This document shows, one piece after another, positions 1-5,661 of a stretch of DNA of 5,797 bases. The notes beneath the pieces were generated by a model. That model was given only the letters and a program-made list of their open reading frames with translations, ran no database searches and was not told the DNA's origin. The DNA comes from Rhodoferax sp. (lineage in GTDB: Bacteria; Pseudomonadota; Gammaproteobacteria; Burkholderiales; Burkholderiaceae_C). Both the position numbers and the translations under genes were made by a program. Every line of letters starts with the position of its first letter. Position 1 is the first letter of the stretch. The DNA is taken from positions 1-5,797 of the forward strand of contig JAEMRG010000133.1 in assembly GCA_016463455.1 (NCBI GenBank), written 5' to 3'.

Positions 1-301
1 GAGTAAACAACTCCTCGATCAGGTGCGGCAAGGTGATGATGGTGGGGCCAGCGTCGAAGGTAAAGCCGTCTTGCTTGTGCACATAGGCACGACCGCCGGG
101 GGCGTCCAGCTTTTCCAGCATCTGTACGCGATAACCTTTGACCGACAAGCGTATGGCGGCGGCCAAACCGCCAAAGCCAGTGCCAATGACGATGGCCGTG
201 GGGGCTTTGCCTGCGCTGCTCAAGACGGGGCCGTGCGTGCCGCCACCGGCATCGCCACCACCGTCGCCAATGCCGTCAATGGATTTGAAATAGTTTGTCA
301 T
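1..301 (-). CDS. crtI: Phytoene desaturase family carotenoid enzyme, N-terminal 100 residues (probably CrtI)
   Basis: Partial gene; the 3' part lies beyond the window. The first 100 residues are visible. A dinucleotide-binding fold starts at about residue 36 (AIVIGTGFGGLAAAIRL, GxGxxG at 40-45) with an acidic residue, E63, where FAD ribose is normally bound, followed by DAPGGRAYV (67-74) and FDAGPTIIT (82-90), all typical of carotenoid desaturases. CrtI introduces double bonds into phytoene using FAD at the membrane surface. The methoxyneurosporene desaturase CrtD is a close relative and the partial sequence does not exclude it. The ATG at 301 lies inside puhE (26-base overlap, different frame) with only a weak GGAT upstream. 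It gives a 35-residue leader, glycine-rich at residues 10-24, that most family members lack as far as I recall; the only later in-frame alternative before the fold is a TTG at 223, without a ribosome site. Confidence 0.8.
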   Translation of the reverse strand, partial: MTNYFKSIDGIGDGGGDAGGGTHGPVLSSAGKAPTAIVIGTGFGGLAAAIRLSVKGYRVQMLEKLDAPGGRAYVHKQDGFTFDAGPTIITLPHLIEELFT

Positions 302-1127
302 GCTTATCCAAGGTGGGTGCCAGCACGGGTGCGGTGTGGGCTTCAAATGCGTCGGCGGCAACACCACCTTTTTTCTTGCGTAAGGCCCACCGCCACAAAG
401 CCGTGGTGTCCAGTGGGAGCACCAGCATGAGGTGCTCCAAAATCGCCAAGGCCAGCATGGTGCCGACCAGTACCGCGCCCACCGCTTGCGCCTCGCTGGT
501 CAGCGGGCTGGACGCATACGCCACCAGCCACCACAAGCAGGCGCTGGCCAAGGCCACAGCAAAAGGGAAGAAGGCATTGAAACGGCGGCGACGGAAGAAG
601 CTCTCCAGATAGGCCAGATGGGCAGGCAAAAATTCTTCGCTCAGATTACGCACGCCGAAAAACAAATTGAGCTTGGCACTGGTGCGCATGATCCACAGCA
701 CCAGGTAGGTGCCGGTGCCGACTTGGTTGGGCGCATCCCAGGTGATAGCGACGATGGCGCAACCGACCAGCAAAATCGCCATCTCGTGCCAGAGCACCGC
801 GCGCAGCGATTGCACAAAGCGCTGCCAGCCTACAGCGTCTTGCGGCAGCGCGGTGGTGCGCGGGCCGGTGATCCAGCCAGTGAGAAAGCTCAGCTCATTC
901 CAACCCCAAGCCAAGAGCGCGCAGGTAAACGCACAGTAGGCGCCGGCCACACCGGTTTGCTGCGCAGTATGGGCCAGACCCACCAGCGAGGCGACACCCA
1001 GCAACGACGATAACGCCAAGCTGAGCACCACCGCGGAGCGCGACATACGGTTGAGCAGGATGACGATGCCGGTGCTAAACCACCAGATGAATATCGCAAA
1101 CCCTAGCGCAACAGAGACATCGTTCAT
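276..1127 (-). CDS. puhE: Photosynthetic complex assembly protein PuhE (DUF3623 family)
   Basis: The product has 283 residues and about seven hydrophobic segments (roughly 5-25, 32-51, 62-85, 113-130, 138-156, 185-204 and 216-238), so it is an integral membrane protein. The family is found with photosynthesis clusters of purple bacteria and is described as photosynthetic complex assembly protein 2; work in Rhodobacter capsulatus links PuhE to control of bacteriochlorophyll level, though the mechanism is unknown. Recognisable motifs are AWGWNELSFLTGWITGPR (73-90), LWHE (112-115), WIMRTSAKLNLFFGVRNLSEEFLPAHL (145-171) and EHLMLVLPLD (231-240). The ATG at 1127 gives the expected family N-terminus; the upstream AAGAAAG is a weak ribosome site, so translation may depend on acsF. 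The last 30 residues are polar and variable, and their coding end overlaps the next gene by 26 bases. Confidence 0.92.
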   Translation of the reverse strand: MNDVSVALGFAIFIWWFSTGIVILLNRMSRSAVVLSLALSSLLGVASLVGLAHTAQQTGVAGAYCAFTCALLAWGWNELSFLTGWITGPRTTALPQDAVGWQRFVQSLRAVLWHEMAILLVGCAIVAITWDAPNQVGTGTYLVLWIMRTSAKLNLFFGVRNLSEEFLPAHLAYLESFFRRRRFNAFFPFAVALASACLWWLVAYASSPLTSEAQAVGAVLVGTMLALAILEHLMLVLPLDTTALWRWALRKKKGGVAADAFEAHTAPVLAPTLDKHDKLFQIH

Positions 1128-1158
1128 CCGCAGCTTTCTTAGTGCCGAGCTGCAGGCC

Positions 1159-2235
1159 TTACCAGGCCGGAACCATGCGCACCTGCGCGGGCAAGGTATG
1201 GTGTTGCACAGGCATGAAGTACAGGCGCACAAAGGTGGCTGCGCCCGACACCGCCCAGCGTGCCCTCTGCAAGGCACCCATCAAGCCGCCGCGTGCCTTG
1301 GCTTTATCCATCTGGGTTTGCACATGGAACAAATGGGTAAGCCCTTCGCGAAATGCCGGGTTGTCGATGTCCAGGCTGACCGGGAAGACTTGGCGCGTGA
1401 TCTCGTTGGTGATGCGAAACACCTCGTAGTCGTAGGTGGTGGACTCCAGACCCATTTCATGGTGCAGCATAGGGCGGCTGTGGTCGCGCACATACATAGT
1501 GGCATACACCGCCAGCAGGAAAAAGCGAATCCAATAGACATTACCGCCGCGCAGCAAATGCGGGTTGGCGCGCATGATGAGCGCAAACGACTCACCATGG
1601 CGGAACTCGTCATTGCACCAGCGCTCGAACCAATGAAAGATGGGGTGAAAACGCTTGTCCGGGTTTCTTTCAAGTTGCCGGTAAATAGTGATGTAGCGGG
1701 CGTAGCCGATTTTTTCGGACAAGTAGGTCGCGTAAAAAATGTACTTGGGCTTGAAGTAGGTATAGGCCTTGGTGCGCTTTAAATCGCCCAAGTCGATGCC
1801 CAGACCGAAGTCTTTGAGCGACTGGTTGATAAAGCTGGCGTGGCGCGATTCGTCGCGGGCCATGTAGCGCATCAATTGCTTGATGTCCGGATTTTCCACG
1901 TTTTTGAAAATCTCGTTGTACAAAATGCAACCAGAAAACTCGGAGGTTAAGGACGAGATCAAAAAGTCCAAAAACTCCTGCCGCATTTCCGGGCTGACTT
2001 GCGAAAAGCGTTCAGCGACTTCTTTGGCGAACTCCGGGGTGCGTTGGAAATGGTCGTGGTTGTTGTCGCCTTCGTATTCAGCCATCATCACGTCCCACTC
2101 GGCACGCATGGACGATACGTCTAGGCGGTCCATGGCGGCAAAGTCCGTGGTGTAAAAGCGCGGGCTGAGCATGGTGCTCTCGACGGCTTTTTGTGAGGCT
2201 TTTTCTGCCGAATCGATGGTCGGGGTCGCTTGCAT
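1159..2235 (-). CDS. acsF: Aerobic Mg-protoporphyrin IX monomethyl ester oxidative cyclase AcsF
   Basis: The product has 358 residues, the length I recall for Rubrivivax gelatinosus AcsF (orf358). It is the diiron, oxygen-dependent enzyme that converts Mg-protoporphyrin IX monomethyl ester to divinyl protochlorophyllide by forming ring E, and it acts at the membrane. Predicted iron ligands, by family pattern, are E99 (TSEF), E108 (NEI), E129 and H132 (DESRH, an ExxH), and E210 and H213 (DEFRH, the second ExxH); all are present. A moderately hydrophobic stretch at about 233-249 may contact the membrane. The ATG at 2235 has GGAG at 2243-2246, eight bases away. It follows puhC by 26 bases and precedes puhE by 31, so it is embedded in the assembly operon. 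The first 22 residues or so are variable and polar. No Ycf54 or BciE partner is encoded in the window. The call is firm. Confidence 0.97.
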   Translation of the reverse strand: MQATPTIDSAEKASQKAVESTMLSPRFYTTDFAAMDRLDVSSMRAEWDVMMAEYEGDNNHDHFQRTPEFAKEVAERFSQVSPEMRQEFLDFLISSLTSEFSGCILYNEIFKNVENPDIKQLMRYMARDESRHASFINQSLKDFGLGIDLGDLKRTKAYTYFKPKYIFYATYLSEKIGYARYITIYRQLERNPDKRFHPIFHWFERWCNDEFRHGESFALIMRANPHLLRGGNVYWIRFFLLAVYATMYVRDHSRPMLHHEMGLESTTYDYEVFRITNEITRQVFPVSLDIDNPAFREGLTHLFHVQTQMDKAKARGGLMGALQRARWAVSGAATFVRLYFMPVQHHTLPAQVRMVPAW

Positions 2236-2242
2236 GAAATTG

Positions 2243-2246
2243 CTCC
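2243..2246 (-). promoter_or_regulatory. Ribosome binding site of acsF
   Basis: The minus strand reads GGAG in CCGGAGC, eight bases before the ATG at 2235, within the 26-base gap after puhC. It supports the chosen start of acsF. Confidence 0.6.
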
Positions 2247-2261
2247 GGGTCGGGGTTGTTG

Positions 2262-2732
2262 TTATTCGGGCTGCATCGCCAAAAAGCGGGCGAATTCAGC
2301 GGTATTGGTCGGTCCAAACGATTCTAGATCGACCCGTTGGCCGGTGCTGGGATCCATCAAAGTCACCCGGCCATCGACACGGGCTATCAAGTCAAAGGGC
2401 TTGTCAGAGCCGATGCCGCGCGAGTAGCGTTCGCGTGTCAGGGCGCGCAGCGCGCCGCGCACAAATCCTTGCTCGCCGTGCAACACGGTCAGCTTCTCGC
2501 CGGTGAGGCCATCGGCCACCAGCACGCCGCCGTCTTTCTGGTCTTGAAACAGCAAGGAGCGCTGCACGGTGGGCGCAGCAGCAAGCTGGTCAGGCCCGTT
2601 ACCGGTGATACGAATTAGGCCGACAGAAATCAGAGAAAACGCAATGATGCCACCGGCGCAGTACAGCACCCATTTGGGGAAGGAATCCGATGTAGCACCG
2701 GCAGGCTTGGCGGCCATGGCGTGGCTGCTCAT
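2262..2732 (-). CDS. puhC: Photosynthetic complex assembly protein PuhC
   Basis: The product has 156 residues, usual for PuhC (about 150-165). PuhC is a membrane-anchored factor that influences the organisation or amount of reaction centre and LH1; its molecular role is not known. It has one transmembrane segment at about residues 21-42 and a soluble domain likely on the periplasmic side. The family pattern is visible: LLFQDQKDGGVLVAD (60-74), GFVRGALRALTRER (89-102), PFDLIARVDGRVTLMDPSTG (112-131) and FGPTN...FARFL (139-151). I chose the ATG at 2732 because it sits in an ATGA overlap with puhB; there is only a weak AAGTAAG upstream, consistent with coupling rather than independent initiation. 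A second in-frame ATG at codon 6 is possible and would not change the membrane segment. The frame upstream of 2732 overlaps puhB and does not look coding. Confidence 0.92.
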   Translation of the reverse strand: MSSHAMAAKPAGATSDSFPKWVLYCAGGIIAFSLISVGLIRITGNGPDQLAAAPTVQRSLLFQDQKDGGVLVADGLTGEKLTVLHGEQGFVRGALRALTRERYSRGIGSDKPFDLIARVDGRVTLMDPSTGQRVDLESFGPTNTAEFARFLAMQPE

Positions 2733-3400
2733 GTGGCGCTTACTTGCAAGTCGGACGAGGCATGGCGGCTGTCGCTCTCTTGCTCGGCCGGCTTGGCTTG
2801 CATACCGGTGGCTTGCGACCAGGCATCGCGCACATGGGCGGCCACGGTTTGCACATCGGCGATGGCGCGCAAGGTCGGCTCGGGCTTGGTGATGCGCCAC
2901 GGACGCACGCTGGGCCATAAGTGCACCCACGCAATACGGTCATCGCCTTGTAGCGCCAGGCTGATGTCGCCAAAGCCGCCGTTCAGGCTGCGTACATCAG
3001 CGGCTGCAATACGCTTTAGGGGCAGATTGAAGGTCACCGTCAGCACAATGCCCAAGCGCATGACAATGCGCTTATTCGTGATCGTGTAGACGGTGGTGCG
3101 CGCCGTCATCCAAGCGAGCGTCCAGACGCAGAGCAGGCCTGCGAGCGACAGCGGAACAATCCACTTGACCGACAGCAGCAGCGCCATAGCACCAGCACCC
3201 GACTCCAGGGCCGGCCATGCACAGGCCAGCACCAGCAGACCGAAGTAAAACACCAACTTGCGGGTATGAAAGGCCGATGCCGCCAGGGCACGTACGTCAG
3301 GCGAACCTTGCCACACGATGTGCTCATCGGACGGCAAACGCTCGGGCAGTCCGTACTGCGGTTCAAATTCGTATTCGTGGCCGAGGTTTTCTATGGGCAT
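2729..3400 (-). CDS. puhB: Photosynthetic complex assembly protein PuhB (membrane protein with bacterial PH-like domain)
   Basis: The product has 223 residues. PuhB is a reaction-centre assembly factor; in Rhodobacter capsulatus its loss lowers reaction-centre levels, but its biochemical action is not settled. Visible parts are a soluble N-terminus with LPSDEHIVWQGSPD (22-35), hydrophobic segments at about 48-63 and 71-99 (two or three membrane passes), then RTTVYTITNKRIVMRLGI (101-118), the typical opening of a bacterial pleckstrin-homology-like domain (bPH2), which runs to about residue 195. The last 25 residues are polar, rich in Ser, Gln and Ala, and look unstructured. The ATG at 3400 has an AAGGA six bases upstream. 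The TGA overlaps the puhC ATG as ATGA, so the two are probably translated in a coupled way. Its place directly after puhA is the standard one in purple bacteria. Confidence 0.93.
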   Translation of the reverse strand: MPIENLGHEYEFEPQYGLPERLPSDEHIVWQGSPDVRALAASAFHTRKLVFYFGLLVLACAWPALESGAGAMALLLSVKWIVPLSLAGLLCVWTLAWMTARTTVYTITNKRIVMRLGIVLTVTFNLPLKRIAAADVRSLNGGFGDISLALQGDDRIAWVHLWPSVRPWRITKPEPTLRAIADVQTVAAHVRDAWSQATGMQAKPAEQESDSRHASSDLQVSAT

Positions 3401-3406
3401 GGTCTT

Positions 3407-3411
3407 TCCTT
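3407..3411 (-). promoter_or_regulatory. Ribosome binding site of puhB
   Basis: The minus strand reads AAGGA (within GAAGGAAAG), six bases before the ATG at 3400. It supports this start and shows that puhB can be initiated independently of puhA across the 39-base gap. Confidence 0.7.
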
Positions 3412-3427
3412 CACATTCTGAACATCA

Positions 3428-3440
3428 AGCGCGAGGCGCT
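3428..3440 (-). other. Small GC-rich hairpin at the puhA stop codon
   Basis: The minus strand reads AGCGC-CTC-GCGCT, a perfect 5-base-pair stem with a 3-base loop, whose first base is the last base of the puhA TGA. No run of T follows, so it is not a typical intrinsic terminator. It could slow 3' decay of the puhA segment or be chance in GC-rich DNA; the stem is short. Confidence 0.3.
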
Positions 3441-4201
3441 CAGATCAGGGGTTCGCCGCGTTTGGGATCGGCATACAACATGCCGCCACCGTAGTAGGCG
3501 CTGATTTTTTCCTCTTCCAGTTTGGTGACCTGGTCGGGGTTGCGCAACGCCGGCACTGCCGCGAAATGGCGGGCATAGATGGCATGTACTTCCACCTGGT
3601 TACGGCGCACCAGCGAAAACGGTATAGGCAGCAAGACCGTGCGGCCATCAGCGATTTCCACTTCCAAGTAGCGGAACATCATTTCGGCAGCGTCGATCCA
3701 GATGTCTTTAACGGTGCCGCCTTGTTTGCCGTCGCCGCCCATGACAGGCAGGCCGCGCGGGTCCACGTCTTGCGGCGCAACGGTGTAGTCGCTAGCGATA
3801 CGCAGGGGCTGCAGCAAGGGCTTGCCGTCTAGGCTGCGCTCTGGCACGTCTTCACGCATAGACCAGGCACCGGGGCCTACGCCCGATGTCATGGCGTCGC
3901 CAGTGGGCTCGATGGGTGACCCCGAACCCATGCCAGTAGAGACGCCGCTATAGGGTGGCTCTTTGCGGCTCAGGTCGGGCACGGTAACGCTATGACCCCC
4001 TGCGAGCAAAAAGGTCTTGGGCTCGGGAATGGGAAAGCCCTTGATGACGGCTCGCCCGCTACTACTGGACTCCATGGGGTAGCCTTCGCGGTGGCCTTCC
4101 TGCACGAGGTAATAAATAAGGCCTGCGAAAAAGACCCAAAACACATAGAGCAGTATTTGGGCTAGATCGACGTAGCCTGTGATGTTTCCGACAGTTTGCA
4201 T
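3440..4201 (-). CDS. puhA: Photosynthetic reaction centre H subunit PuhA
   Basis: The product has 253 residues. One transmembrane helix lies at about residues 12-32 (DLAQILLYVFWVFFAGLIYY), followed by the HREGYP turn, the FPIPEPKTF motif (56-64) and a cytoplasmic PRC-barrel domain that caps the L and M subunits and guides protons to the secondary quinone QB. The DIWID..E..RYLEVE block (166-182) carries D170 and E173, which align with the Rhodobacter sphaeroides residues of the same numbers on the QB proton path. The C-terminus contains KLEEEKISAYYGGG. The start at 4201 is set by homology and a good AAGGAG eight bases upstream; the open frame further upstream lies inside lhaA. The sequence is closer to the Blastochloris viridis H subunit than to that of Rhodobacter: DGK replaces DGHGH near residue 125, and DVDPRGLPV and a short tail ending PLI are shared in style. 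The gap to puhB is 39 bases. Confidence 0.97.
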   Translation of the reverse strand: MQTVGNITGYVDLAQILLYVFWVFFAGLIYYLVQEGHREGYPMESSSSGRAVIKGFPIPEPKTFLLAGGHSVTVPDLSRKEPPYSGVSTGMGSGSPIEPTGDAMTSGVGPGAWSMREDVPERSLDGKPLLQPLRIASDYTVAPQDVDPRGLPVMGGDGKQGGTVKDIWIDAAEMMFRYLEVEIADGRTVLLPIPFSLVRRNQVEVHAIYARHFAAVPALRNPDQVTKLEEEKISAYYGGGMLYADPKRGEPLI

Positions 4202-4209
4202 GGCGACTT

Positions 4210-4215
4210 CTCCTT
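4210..4215 (-). promoter_or_regulatory. Ribosome binding site of puhA
   Basis: The minus strand reads AAGGAG, eight bases before the ATG at 4201. It is the strongest Shine-Dalgarno match in the window and it decides the puhA start over the long in-frame extension that runs back into lhaA. Strong initiation fits the need for H subunit in stoichiometry with L and M, while neighbouring assembly factors have weaker sites. Confidence 0.8.
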
Positions 4216-4224
4216 CGATGACGA

Positions 4225-5661
4225 CTAAGTACGTAACTCGGCCAGGCCGAGGGTGGGTGGGACTACGGGCGAAAAAACCGTGCTGCGTTTGACCAAGGGG
4301 CCAATCGCAATCAAGGTAATGAAAAGAAACAGCATTTCGACGTGATAGACCATGCTGTAACTGACGGAGGGGTCGGTCATGCCAGGGCCCCACAGGCCTT
4401 GGGTGGTGAAGCTGCTGACCACATCACGCAGGGCACCGCCGAAGAACATCGCGATACCAGCGGCTGCGGACTGCACCGCCCCCCAGGCGCCCAGCGCCAG
4501 GCCGACAAACTGACCTTCCATGCGCATGGCGGTAAACAAGGTACCGACAGCAAACAGACCGCCACCAAAACCGATACCCAATGCGCCTAAACGGAACAAC
4601 CAGCCAGCATCCAGAGGTGCCGAAAAAATCACTGCTGAGAAAGCAGGCAAACCGGCCAAAGCGCCGTAAGCGGCAAGCCGCATCGGGTCAGCGCCTTTGG
4701 CAAGATGCCGTCCAGAGACATAAAAGCCCAGCAAGCCACCAGCAGCGAGCATCGCCGTCAGCGCACTGGTGGCACCCACGCTGAGCTTGAGAATTTCTCC
4801 GCCATAGGGCTCCAAAATAATGTCCTGCATATTGAAGGCCACGGTGCCAAAAGCCGTGGCCCACAAAAAGCGGCGCGCTTGGGGCAAGGCGATGAACTGC
4901 GCCCATACTTCTTTGAACTTGGGCTGCACCTGGTTTTTGAGAGCGGCCGCGCGCTGCGGGTTACGCGGCTCTTGCTTCCAAAGCGCAATCGCGTTGAGGA
5001 CAAGCACCACCACCGCACTGCCCTGCACTACTTGCACCAGTTTCTCCGGGGTGAAATCGGACAGCAGCACGCTGAAGATCAAGCTACCGCTCACGGCGCC
5101 CACCAGCAGCATGGTGTAGAGCAGCGCCACTACGCGTGGGCGGGTCTCTTCGCTGGCTTGGTCGGTGGCCAGGGCCAGGCCGGCGGTTTGCGAAGTTTGC
5201 AAGCCAGCGCCCACCAGTAAAAACGCTATGCCCGCCGCAGCCTGGCCGACAAAATCAGGCACTTGCACCTGGCCGCGCCCAGACAAGACCAGCAGCGCAA
5301 ACGGCATCACCGCAAGGCCTATAAACTGTATGAGCGTACCCCCCCACATATAGGGCACACGCTTCCAACCAAAGGCGGATACATGCACGTCCGACTGGTA
5401 GCCGGTGACGGCGCGAAACGGTGCCACTACCAAAGGCAAAGCCAACATCAGAGACACCAGCCAGGCCGGTACGCCCAGCTCGACAATCATCACGCGGTTG
5501 AGCGTGCCGATCATCAAAGCGGTGGTCATGCCCATGGTGAATTTAAATAGCGTCAGTCGCAGCAAACGCGGCAGCGGCAAGCCGGCGCTAGAGACGTCTG
5601 CAAATGGCAGCCAGCTGGCCGGCATTTGCTTGGCGTACTTGGCAAAGGTGTTGGCTCTCAT
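4225..5661 (-). CDS. lhaA: Light-harvesting complex 1 assembly protein LhaA (PucC/BCD family MFS-like)
   Basis: The product is 478 residues, a usual length for the PucC family (Pfam PUCC), and is a polytopic inner-membrane protein with about twelve hydrophobic segments. LhaA is needed for efficient LH1 assembly and has been proposed to deliver bacteriochlorophyll or chaperone LH1 polypeptides. Family marks visible are FGWKRVPYMWGG (about residues 97-108), ATDQASEETRPRVVALLY (165-182), QDIILEPYGGEIL (279-291) and GAWGAVQ (391-397). I chose the ATG at 5661 because it overlaps the bchM stop as ATGA and gives the expected MRANTF start; a GGAG at 5673-5676 could serve as a ribosome site. The frame stays open 22 codons further upstream, but that stretch overlaps the bchM coding end. 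The puhA start follows after 23 bases. Light-harvesting paralogues such as PucC are the main alternative; position next to bchM and puhA favours LhaA. Confidence 0.93.
   Translation of the reverse strand: MRANTFAKYAKQMPASWLPFADVSSAGLPLPRLLRLTLFKFTMGMTTALMIGTLNRVMIVELGVPAWLVSLMLALPLVVAPFRAVTGYQSDVHVSAFGWKRVPYMWGGTLIQFIGLAVMPFALLVLSGRGQVQVPDFVGQAAAGIAFLLVGAGLQTSQTAGLALATDQASEETRPRVVALLYTMLLVGAVSGSLIFSVLLSDFTPEKLVQVVQGSAVVVLVLNAIALWKQEPRNPQRAAALKNQVQPKFKEVWAQFIALPQARRFLWATAFGTVAFNMQDIILEPYGGEILKLSVGATSALTAMLAAGGLLGFYVSGRHLAKGADPMRLAAYGALAGLPAFSAVIFSAPLDAGWLFRLGALGIGFGGGLFAVGTLFTAMRMEGQFVGLALGAWGAVQSAAAGIAMFFGGALRDVVSSFTTQGLWGPGMTDPSVSYSMVYHVEMLFLFITLIAIGPLVKRSTVFSPVVPPTLGLAELRT

Noticed and set aside
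432..1013. Plus-strand open frame of 193 codons antisense to puhE
   Set aside because: The translation is rich in Gln, Arg, Gly and His with no membrane or domain pattern; it is a shadow of the puhE codon structure.
1128..1277. In-frame upstream extension of puhE by 50 codons
   Set aside because: It overlaps the 3' end of acsF and is Cys/Pro/Arg-rich; the family N-terminus begins at the ATG at 1127.
1051..1782. Plus-strand open frame of 243 codons antisense to acsF and the start of puhE
   Set aside because: It is opposite well-supported genes, has no recognisable domain or ribosome site, and its composition is what the reverse complement of a GC-rich coding strand gives.
2733..2930. In-frame upstream extension of puhC by 66 codons
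   Set aside because: It runs through puhB and is Arg- and Ala-rich with no PuhC similarity; the ATGA overlap marks the real start.
4178..4193. TGT-N10-ACA dyad near the puhA start, considered as a PpsR/CrtJ repressor site
   Set aside because: The spacing is 10 rather than the 12 bases of the PpsR consensus, and it lies inside codons 3-8 of puhA, not in a promoter.
4202..4224. Possible puhA promoter in the lhaA-puhA gap
   Set aside because: The gap is only 23 bases and is filled by the ribosome site. A promoter inside lhaA is possible, as described in Rhodobacter, but I could not pick out convincing elements by eye.
4202..4393. In-frame upstream extension of puhA by 64 codons
   Set aside because: It overlaps the end of lhaA in another frame. 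The H subunit family begins at MQTVGN, and a strong AAGGAG precedes that ATG.
4705..5220. Plus-strand open frame of 171 codons antisense to lhaA
   Set aside because: It lies wholly inside lhaA, has low-complexity composition and no family signature.
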